46,982 bases of DNA from Pseudomonas syringae (GTDB lineage Bacteria > Pseudomonadota > Gammaproteobacteria > Pseudomonadales > Pseudomonadaceae). The notes beneath the pieces are model-generated. The model saw only the letters and a program-made list of their open reading frames with translations. It ran no database searches and was not told where the DNA came from. Positions within the stretch are counted from its first letter, which is position 1. Every line of letters starts with the position of its first letter. Both the position numbers and the translations under genes were made by a program. This document shows, piece after piece, positions 40,905-46,982 of the stretch. The DNA is taken from assembly GCF_021605415.1 (NCBI RefSeq), contig NZ_WKEQ01000040.1, positions 1 through 46,982 of the forward strand, given 5' to 3'.

Positions 40905-41609
40905 TTACCAGCCTAGCGTCTCTTTCAGGAAAGGGATGGTGAGCTTGCGCTGAGCCTGCAAGGAAGCCTGATCAAGCTGCTCCAGCAAATCAAAAAGCGC
41001 GCTCATGCTGCGAGTGCCGCGGGTCAAAATAAAATGCCCGACTTCATCGGTGAGGTGCAATCCGCGACGGGACGCGCGCAACTGCAGCGCACGCAATTTG
41101 TCTTCGTCGGAGAGTGGGCGCATCTGAAAAATCAGCGCCAGGGTCAGGCGGGATTTGAGGTCAGCCAGTTTGACTGGCAGCTCACGCGGCGACGTGGAAG
41201 CCGCGATAAGCAAACGTCGACCGCTGTCACGCAGTCGGTTGAACAGGTGGAACATGGCCTCTTCCCAGTCAGCCTTGCCGGCAATCACCTGAAGATCATC
41301 CAGGCAAACCAGTTCGTACTGCTCAAGGTTATCGAGGATTTCGGTGCCGCGATCCATCAACTCGGCCAACGGCAAATACACCGCCGGCTCGCCCATCTGT
41401 TCGAAGCGCAAGCAGGCCGCCTGCAACAGATGCGTACGCCCTACCCCGTGCTTGCCCCACAGATAAATGAGGCTTTCGGTCCACCCGGCGTCGGCTTCGC
41501 AGAGGCGCTCGACATAGCCGAGTGCAGCGGCATTGGCGCCTGGGTAGTAGTTGATAAAGGTGGCGTCGTCACGCAGACGCACACCTAGGGGCAGCTGAAT
41601 CGGTTTCAT
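40905..41609 (-). CDS. hda: DnaA regulatory inactivator Hda
   Basis: A 234-residue AAA+ protein homologous to the DnaA ATPase domain. It begins MKPIQLPLGVRLRDDATFIN with the QLPL clamp-binding peptide used to contact the DNA polymerase beta-clamp. LWGKHGVGRTHLLQAACLR is Walker A, YELVCLDDLQVI Walker B, and RLTLALIFQMRPLSDEDKL is the DnaA-like sensor region. With the clamp it stimulates DnaA-ATP hydrolysis and resets replication initiation. It stands 222 nt downstream of the AI-2E-family gene on the same strand. Confidence 0.95.
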   Translation of the reverse strand: MKPIQLPLGVRLRDDATFINYYPGANAAALGYVERLCEADAGWTESLIYLWGKHGVGRTHLLQAACLRFEQMGEPAVYLPLAELMDRGTEILDNLEQYELVCLDDLQVIAGKADWEEAMFHLFNRLRDSGRRLLIAASTSPRELPVKLADLKSRLTLALIFQMRPLSDEDKLRALQLRASRRGLHLTDEVGHFILTRGTRSMSALFDLLEQLDQASLQAQRKLTIPFLKETLGW

Positions 41610-41831
41610 GCTGACTGAACAGTTCTCAGGGAACCGTTAGTGGCCTCTGTGTAAAGTTTGCGAAGTTTATACCCGTGAAGCGGTGTACACAATGCGACAG
41701 ACATTAAGCAAAATCAAAGGTTTGCGTTAATACGCTGGTTTTATGCCAGTTTCTCTGACGCAGCCCGGGCAAGGATTGCGTGCATGACGCGAGCCAACCC
41801 GACTCACCGTCGGGCCGCTCGCGCGCAAACA

Positions 41832-42905
41832 TTAAAGTTCAGGATCGTCGACGCCGCTGTAAATTCCCGAATCCTTGTACAAGTCATGAACGTGTCGCAC
41901 CAACACCATGATCACTGCTGCCAGCGGCAAAGCCAGCAGCACACCGGTGAAGCCGAACAGTTCGCCGCCAGCCAGGATCGCAAAAATCACCGCCACCGGG
42001 TGCAGGCCGATCCGATCCCCGACCAGCAATGGCGTCAGCACCATGCCTTCCAGCGCCTGGCCGATCATGAACACCGCGACGATGCCGATCATCGGATACA
42101 GATCGCCACCGAACTGGAACAACCCGGCAATCAATGCCGCACCGATACCGATCACAAAACCCATGTAAGGCACGATCGCCGCCAGACCTGCGATCAACCC
42201 TATCAGCAGTCCCAGCTCCAGACCGACAATCATCAGCCCGGCCGCGTAAATCACGCCCAACGCCAGCATCACCAGCAATTGTCCACGAACAAACGCCCCC
42301 AGCACTTCGTGGCATTCACCAGCCAGCGCAACGACACGCTCTTCGCGGTTACGTGGCAACAGACTGCGAATCTTGGCCATCATCACGTCCCAGTCCCGCA
42401 GCAAGTAGAAACTCACTACCGGGATCAGCACCAGATTTGCCAACAGACCGATCAACGCCAGGCTTGAAGCCGTGGCCTGGCTCAGCACGATGCCAACGAT
42501 GTCGGTGGTCTGACTCATGTGTTCGCTGATTGCAGCCTTGACCTTGTCGAACTTCCAGAAGCCGTCCGACAACCCCAGCTTCGCCTGCGCCCACGGCACC
42601 GCTGTGTGTTGCAACCAGTCGAGCATCTGCGGCGCCAGTTCATACAAACGCAGCAGCTGTTTGGCCAGCATCGGCACCAGCACCAGCATCAGCGCGGTGA
42701 CAATCAGGGTGAACAGCGCAAACACCGCAATCACACCCCAGGTGCGGGACAAACCAAGCTTTTCCAGACGATCCACCAGCGGATCGAACAGATACGCCAG
42801 CAGCAGCGCGACGAGGAACGGCGTCAGGATCGGGTGCAGCAACCAGACGAACACGCAAAGCAGGACAACCCCACCGAGCCAGAACCAACGCCGTGAATCG
42901 GCCAT
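41832..42905 (-). CDS. AI-2E/PerM-family permease
   Basis: A 357-residue membrane protein with about eight helices, in two N-terminal (FWLGGVVLLCVFVWLLHPIL, FLVALLLAYLFDPLVDRLEK) and a C-terminal group (LALGVIYAAGLMIVGLELGL, GLIAGLAAIVPYMGFVIG). PFLVALLLAYLFDPLVDRLE and PYMGFVIGIGAAL belong to the AI-2E transporter family, which includes YdiK, PerM and TqsA; most members have uncharacterised substrates, including ions and autoinducer-2. It is flanked by the DUF2066 protein (42 nt upstream) and Hda, a conserved Pseudomonas order. Confidence 0.9.
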   Translation of the reverse strand: MADSRRWFWLGGVVLLCVFVWLLHPILTPFLVALLLAYLFDPLVDRLEKLGLSRTWGVIAVFALFTLIVTALMLVLVPMLAKQLLRLYELAPQMLDWLQHTAVPWAQAKLGLSDGFWKFDKVKAAISEHMSQTTDIVGIVLSQATASSLALIGLLANLVLIPVVSFYLLRDWDVMMAKIRSLLPRNREERVVALAGECHEVLGAFVRGQLLVMLALGVIYAAGLMIVGLELGLLIGLIAGLAAIVPYMGFVIGIGAALIAGLFQFGGDLYPMIGIVAVFMIGQALEGMVLTPLLVGDRIGLHPVAVIFAILAGGELFGFTGVLLALPLAAVIMVLVRHVHDLYKDSGIYSGVDDPEL

Positions 42906-42947
42906 TTACCACTCCTGTTTCAAGCATCTATATAAAGAAAGAAAAAT

Positions 42948-44012
42948 TCACCAACGGAACCGCAACGTCGGCGTCAGCGCCGGGGCAGGTGTTACTGCCG
43001 GCGTCGCACCCTCAGTGGACGGTTGCTGCACCGGTGCAGGCACAGGCGCAGGCGCTTCACCGACCGGAACCTCCTGCAAACGGGCCAACGACAACTGTGC
43101 GCGCAATTGCTCGGCGCTGCCATTGACCCGATACACAATGCGGTCGCCTTCAACGCTTTGCAGCCGCACGCCGAACGGTTCGAGCAAACGCAGCAGCGCC
43201 GCGTAATGTTCCAGATTCATGCCTTGCACTTCGAGCACTTGCTGGCCCGCCACACCCGGTTTGGCGACAAAGCGCGGCGCCAGACGCTGAGCCACCGCCA
43301 GCATCACGGCATCGGTCACAGCCGCCTGATCGGCGCCTTGCACGCTCCCCGCCTCTTTCTGATCGCCCAGCCACAAATGCCACTTGGCCTGCCACTGCCC
43401 GCCTTCTTCGCGCGCATGCACCGCAAGCAATCCGTCGGCGTTGTAGCGCTCCGATGCGTTACGCAACGGCGCAGGATCGGTGCCTTCCAGCGTCGGCGCA
43501 GTGGCGACCAGTTGCTCACTCAGATCCGCCAGCGGCAAACGCAGCGGTAAACCTCGATGTTGCGCGGCACGACGCAACGGCGCGGCACTGGCCTGTCCGT
43601 CGCCGACCAGACTCGAACCTTCCGTAGAATCGTTCAACCACCAACTCAGGATGGATGGGCGATTGGCGCCCCACAACGCCAGCCCGGCACGGCGCAACGC
43701 CTGCTCGGTGGTGGCCGGATCGAAATCGACCTTGAGCACTTCCGGGGGCCCGGCATCAAAACCAAACTGGCTGATGATCTGCTGCGGATCCTTTCGGATC
43801 GCCGCCAGCCCGGGATTCTGCGGCGCCTTGGCATCGCCGGTCAGACGCAGCACCAGTGTATCCAGTGCACCCTGGATGGCGCGGTCGCGCTCTTCCGGCG
43901 CCTGGCCGTTGACCGGCTCACGCACTTGATAAAGGCCTTTGAGGGATTCGGCATGACTCGCCAGGCTGACCAGAGACAAGCAGCCTACAAACAATAATTT
44001 ACACAAACGCAT
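42948..44012 (-). CDS. DUF2066-domain periplasmic protein
   Basis: A 354-residue precursor with a Sec signal (MRLCKLLFVGCLSLVSLASHA-E). SLKGLYQVREPVNGQAPEER then RDRAIQGALDTLVLRLTG is the DUF2066 entry. The C terminus is a Pro/Ala-rich tail (VPAPVQQPSTEGATPAV) ending in LRFRW. The ATG at 44012 was preferred: GGGAA lies about 8 nt upstream and it opens the signal peptide; a longer frame to 44126 adds nothing credible. Function is unknown. It heads the AI-2E/hda cluster and is divergent from purM, with 372 nt between them. Confidence 0.88.
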   Translation of the reverse strand: MRLCKLLFVGCLSLVSLASHAESLKGLYQVREPVNGQAPEERDRAIQGALDTLVLRLTGDAKAPQNPGLAAIRKDPQQIISQFGFDAGPPEVLKVDFDPATTEQALRRAGLALWGANRPSILSWWLNDSTEGSSLVGDGQASAAPLRRAAQHRGLPLRLPLADLSEQLVATAPTLEGTDPAPLRNASERYNADGLLAVHAREEGGQWQAKWHLWLGDQKEAGSVQGADQAAVTDAVMLAVAQRLAPRFVAKPGVAGQQVLEVQGMNLEHYAALLRLLEPFGVRLQSVEGDRIVYRVNGSAEQLRAQLSLARLQEVPVGEAPAPVPAPVQQPSTEGATPAVTPAPALTPTLRFRW

Positions 44013-44384
44013 GGAAGATTCCCGTCGACAAGAGCGGCTGGAACAGGCCGCGTGAACCGATTGAGCAAGGCTGTGACCGCATGCCCGCGCAAAACATTCA
44101 CACGCTGGCGGTAAGTTTTTGCACATGCCTAACGATAGACGGTTAATCGCGACAACTTATACAGGTCGCTCGCCGCTTCAACCGTATTTATTTCGGCTGA
44201 TATGCCCTGCCCGTCGGCACGAGGATGGCCGCTGCCCTTCAAGCCTGATAAAATCGCGCGCCTTCGCAGACCGGCAACAACCGGGCGTCCCGAAAAACTC
44301 GCGTGAGGCTATCGCCCCCGTCGATTTCGGTGCACCCGCTGAACTCGGTCGTTACCCCTGAATCCCCCCTAAAAGGCCTGGATC
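44013..44384. other. Divergent promoter region, DUF2066 / purM
   Basis: This 372-nt gap holds no gene. It should carry promoters for both sides. On the plus strand TAAAAT at 44249-44254 (in CTGATAAAATCGCGCGCC) is the best -10 candidate for purM, but no good -35 stands 17 nt upstream. No PurR-like operator and no riboswitch consensus was recognised. Confidence 0.5.
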
Positions 44385-45443
44385 ATGAGCAAGCAACCCT
44401 CCCTGAGCTACAAGGACGCCGGTGTAGACATCGACGCCGGTGAAGCATTGGTCGAACGCATCAAGAGCGTCGCCAAGCGCACTGCGCGCCCGGAAGTCAT
44501 GGGCGGCCTGGGCGGTTTCGGCGCCCTCTGCGAAATCCCGGCCGGCTACAAGCAGCCAGTGCTGGTTTCCGGCACCGACGGCGTCGGCACCAAGCTGCGT
44601 CTGGCACTGAACCTGAACAAGCACGACAGCATCGGCATCGACCTGGTCGCCATGTGCGTCAATGACCTGGTGGTGTGCGGCGCCGAGCCGCTGTTCTTCC
44701 TCGACTACTACGCCACCGGCAAGCTCAACGTCGAAACCGCGACCCAGGTCGTGACCGGCATCGGCGCCGGCTGCGAACTGTCCGGCTGCTCCCTGGTCGG
44801 CGGCGAAACCGCTGAAATGCCTGGCATGTACGAAGGCGAAGACTACGACCTGGCCGGTTTCTGCGTCGGTGTTGTCGAGAAGTCGGAAATCATCGACGGC
44901 TCGAAAGTCGCTGCCGGTGATGCGTTGATCGCCCTGCCATCGTCCGGCCCGCACTCCAACGGCTACTCGCTGATCCGCAAAATCATCGAAGTCTCCGGCG
45001 CCGACATCGAAAACATCCAGCTCGATGGCAAGCCGCTGACCGACCTGCTGATGGCTCCGACCCGCATCTACGTGAAGCCGCTGCTCAAGCTGATCAAAGA
45101 CACCGGCGCGGTCAAAGCCATGGCCCACATCACCGGCGGCGGTCTGCTGGACAACATCCCGCGCGTTCTGCCAAAAGGCGCTCAAGCCGTGGTTGACGTG
45201 GCGAGCTGGAACCGCCCTGCCGTGTTCGACTGGCTGCAAGAAAAAGGCAACGTCGACGAGACCGAAATGCACCGCGTACTGAACTGCGGCGTCGGCATGG
45301 TCATCTGCGTAGCTCAGGAACATGTTGAAGTGGCCCTGAATACCCTGCGTGACGCCGGCGAACAGCCTTGGGTCATCGGCCAGATCTCTGACGCTGCCGA
45401 AGGCGCGGCGCAGGTCGAACTGAAGAACCTCAAGGCACACTGA
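44385..45443 (+). CDS. purM: Phosphoribosylformylglycinamidine cyclo-ligase (AIR synthetase)
   Basis: A 352-residue enzyme of de novo purine synthesis. LSYKDAGVDIDAGEALVERI, VSGTDGVGTKLRLAL, GIDLVAMCVNDLVVCGAEPL, CSLVGGETAEMPGMY and the closing VWDxL-like NRPAVFDWLQEKGNV are all classical PurM. It makes aminoimidazole ribotide with ATP in the cytosol. AAGG lies 10 nt upstream. The stop overlaps the purN start (TGATG). Confidence 0.97.
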   Translation: MSKQPSLSYKDAGVDIDAGEALVERIKSVAKRTARPEVMGGLGGFGALCEIPAGYKQPVLVSGTDGVGTKLRLALNLNKHDSIGIDLVAMCVNDLVVCGAEPLFFLDYYATGKLNVETATQVVTGIGAGCELSGCSLVGGETAEMPGMYEGEDYDLAGFCVGVVEKSEIIDGSKVAAGDALIALPSSGPHSNGYSLIRKIIEVSGADIENIQLDGKPLTDLLMAPTRIYVKPLLKLIKDTGAVKAMAHITGGGLLDNIPRVLPKGAQAVVDVASWNRPAVFDWLQEKGNVDETEMHRVLNCGVGMVICVAQEHVEVALNTLRDAGEQPWVIGQISDAAEGAAQVELKNLKAH

Positions 45444-46105
45444 TGCAAGAGCGGATGTCCCAGACCTGTGATGTCGTGGTGCTGTTGTCCGGCACCGGCA
45501 GCAACTTGCAGGCCTTGATCGACAGCACACGCACCGGCGACAGCCCGGTCCGTGTCGCTGCGGTGATTTCCAATCGCGCCGATGCCTACGGCCTGCAACG
45601 CGCCAGGGACGCGGGCATCGAAACCCGCTCCCTGGACCACAAGGCATTCGAAGGTCGCGAGGCCTTCGATACCGCCCTGATCGCACTGATCGACGAATTC
45701 AATCCGAAACTCGTGGTACTGGCCGGCTTCATGCGCATTCTCAGCGCTGACTTCGTTCGTCACTATCAGGGTCGCCTGCTCAATATCCACCCGTCGCTGC
45801 TGCCCAAATACAAAGGGTTACACACTCATCAGCGCGCGTTGGAGGCCGGCGACGCCGAACACGGCTGCTCCGTGCACTTTGTCACCGAGGAACTCGATGG
45901 CGGGCCACTGGTCGTACAGGCAGTAATACCGGTAGAGTTGCATGATTCGCCGCAGAGTCTGGCCCAACGGGTACATGCGCAGGAACACCTGATCTACCCG
46001 TTGGCCATACGCTGGTTTGCCGAAGGCCGGCTCAGCCTCGGCGAGCACGGTGCATCACTGGATGGCCTGCCCCTCGCGGCCAGCGGCCACTTGATTCGAA
46101 ACTAG
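45443..46105 (+). CDS. purN: Phosphoribosylglycinamide formyltransferase
   Basis: A 220-residue enzyme transferring a formyl group from 10-formyl-tetrahydrofolate to GAR. VVLLSGTGSNLQALID binds phosphate; LAGFMRILS and LLNIHPSLLPKYKGLHTHQR include the catalytic Asn and His, and VTEELDGGPLV carries the catalytic Asp. The ATG at 45443 overlaps the purM stop; an ATG 12 nt later (45455), after AAGAGCGG, is an alternative. The DUF3108 gene follows by 8 nt. Confidence 0.96.
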   Translation: MQERMSQTCDVVVLLSGTGSNLQALIDSTRTGDSPVRVAAVISNRADAYGLQRARDAGIETRSLDHKAFEGREAFDTALIALIDEFNPKLVVLAGFMRILSADFVRHYQGRLLNIHPSLLPKYKGLHTHQRALEAGDAEHGCSVHFVTEELDGGPLVVQAVIPVELHDSPQSLAQRVHAQEHLIYPLAIRWFAEGRLSLGEHGASLDGLPLAASGHLIRN

Positions 46106-46113
46106 GAGATATT

Positions 46114-46827
46114 ATGCGTCGCGCCCTGCTCTTCGCTTGCGCTCTGTTCGCCCTGCCACTGGCACAGGCGGCAGACCTTCAACCGTTCTCCGCCAGCTAC
46201 ACCGCCGACTGGAAACAACTGCCCATGAGTGGCACCGCCGAACGCAGCCTGACAAAGGAAGCCAACGGCGTCTGGAAACTCAGCTTCAAGGCGTCGATGA
46301 TGATCGCCAGCCTGAGTGAAGAAAGCACCCTGACCCTCGACAAGGACACCCTCCTGCCACAGTCCTACCACTTCGAACGTGGCGGTCTGGGCAAGGCGAA
46401 GAAAGCCGATCTGGATTTCGACTGGTCGACCAAAATGGTCACCGGCACCGATCGCGGCGACGCGGTGAAGATTCCGCTCAATCGTGGCATGGTCGATAAA
46501 TCCACGTACCAGCTGGCCCTGCAACATGACGTGGCGGCCGGCAAGAAAAGCATGAGCTATCAGGTCGTTGATGATGGCGAAGTCGACACTTATGACTTCC
46601 GCGTGCTGGGTTCGGAAAAAGTCGAAACCAAGGCTGGCCAGATCGAGGCCATCAAGGTCGAACGCGTACGTGATCCGACACAAAGCAAACGCATCACCGT
46701 CCTGTGGTTCGCCAAGGATTGGGATTACCTGCTGGTTCGCCTGCAACAGGTCGAGACCGACGGCAAGGAGTACAACATCATGCTCCAGGACGGCACGGTC
46801 AACGGCAAAGCGGTCAAAGGCAGCTAA
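46114..46827 (+). CDS. DUF3108 periplasmic protein
   Basis: A 237-residue precursor: Sec signal MRRALLFACALFALPLAQA-A, then a beta-strand-rich body with LQPFSASYTADWKQLPMSGTA, RSLTKEANGVWKLSFKAS, YHFERGG and LLVRLQQVETDGKEYNIML. This matches DUF3108, whose structure is lipocalin/LolA-like and whose role is unknown. AGGAG lies 7 nt upstream. It reads on from purN with an 8-nt gap, so it is cotranscribed with purine genes, though no metabolic link is visible. A strong terminator lies 63 nt past its stop. Confidence 0.9.
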   Translation: MRRALLFACALFALPLAQAADLQPFSASYTADWKQLPMSGTAERSLTKEANGVWKLSFKASMMIASLSEESTLTLDKDTLLPQSYHFERGGLGKAKKADLDFDWSTKMVTGTDRGDAVKIPLNRGMVDKSTYQLALQHDVAAGKKSMSYQVVDDGEVDTYDFRVLGSEKVETKAGQIEAIKVERVRDPTQSKRITVLWFAKDWDYLLVRLQQVETDGKEYNIMLQDGTVNGKAVKGS

Positions 46828-46890
46828 GCCAACGCCCACACAAAAAGCCCCGACAATTCAGGCTGTGTGAAAACACAATCTGTCCCGGTT

Positions 46891-46928
46891 AAAAGCAAAT
46901 GCCCCGACTTGTCGGGGCATTTGCTTTT
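46891..46928. terminator. Bidirectional terminator with 18-bp perfect arms
   Basis: AAAAGCAAATGCCCCGAC and GTCGGGGCATTTGCTTTT are exact complements with only 2 nt between, carrying A and T tracts for both directions. It ends the purM-purN-DUF3108 operon and probably a convergent gene starting off the right edge. Confidence 0.9.
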
Positions 46929-46954
46929 CTGCGATCTGAAAAATAAAGGGCCTC

Positions 46955-46982
46955 TCAGCCCATCAGCGCCATCAGCTTTTGC
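46955..46982 (-). CDS. Possible C terminus of a minus-strand gene (runs off right edge)
   Basis: The last 28 nt read on the minus strand as QKLMALMG and a TGA stop at 46957-46955, directly convergent on the bidirectional terminator. The placement fits a convergent gene, but only eight codons are visible, so the identity cannot be given. Confidence 0.35.

Overview
The window looks like a chromosomal segment of a fluorescent Pseudomonas, probably of the P. fluorescens group. The reasons are high-GC coding sequence, Pseudomonas-type protein families (Hda next to NlpC/P60 and DUF2066, an FKBP lipoprotein near rdgC, a CrbS/MxtR-type sensor), and many copies of two REP/REPIN families with cores resembling GTGGGAGCTGGCTTGCCAGC and GGAGYGRGCCTGCTCGCGA. 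No prophage, insertion sequence, CRISPR array or plasmid functions were seen. Apart from the rhs gene fragment at the left edge, the content is core or shell genome.

Layout. 1-1446: N-terminal two-thirds-kilobase-plus of an RHS/DUF6531 protein on the minus strand, with an apparent start-region frameshift. 1635-2752: tightly coupled HTH / unknown / Sel1 operon. 2859-4325: YkvA-like protein and an FKBP lipoprotein. 4586-7569: RoxA-like di-haem cytochrome c overlapping a catalase-family protein. 7793-8335: a duplicated tRNA-Val/tRNA-Asp array, each unit with its own terminator. 8495-10911: rdgC, a BASS transporter, and a Gdx/SugE guanidinium exporter behind a guanidine-II (mini-ykkC) riboswitch. 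11008-16073: MFS-PlsC fusion, SLAC1/TDT transporter, and an MFS pump divergent from a TetR regulator across a perfect 17-bp-arm inverted repeat. 16400-21780: CrbS/MxtR-type hybrid sensor kinase, RmuC, and a small Sel1-like protein. 21781-22745: about 1 kb without a convincing gene. 22746-25967: DUF3509-like protein, a hypothetical protein, FadL-family porin, periplasmic Cys-type glutathione peroxidase, and a 40-codon membrane peptide coupled to an MFS gene. 25964-27629: MarR-MFS operon with two matching palindromes.

27747-37094 is a ten-gene cobalamin operon on the minus strand: promoter, cobalamin riboswitch, cobO, cobB, bluB, cbiB, cobD, cobQ, cobU, cobT, cobC, cobS. It covers the adenosylation, amidation, aminopropanol, lower-ligand (DMB) and nucleotide-loop steps; corrin-ring synthesis genes are not in the window. 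Most junctions are ATGA/GTGA overlaps. A REPIN has become the coding 3' end of cobB, and another sits between cobQ and cobU.

37235-46982: a hypothetical protein, a PQQ/sorbosone-dehydrogenase-like lipoprotein, two NlpC/P60 lipoproteins in tandem, hda, an AI-2E/PerM-type permease and a DUF2066 protein (all minus), then purM-purN-DUF3108 (plus) ending at a long bidirectional terminator. I did not find a clearly undescribed multi-gene system. The strongest observations are the two riboswitches, the REP-encoded cobB tail, the rhs frameshift, the hairpin over the MFS ribosome-binding site, the MarR twin operators and the unannotated 40-aa gene.
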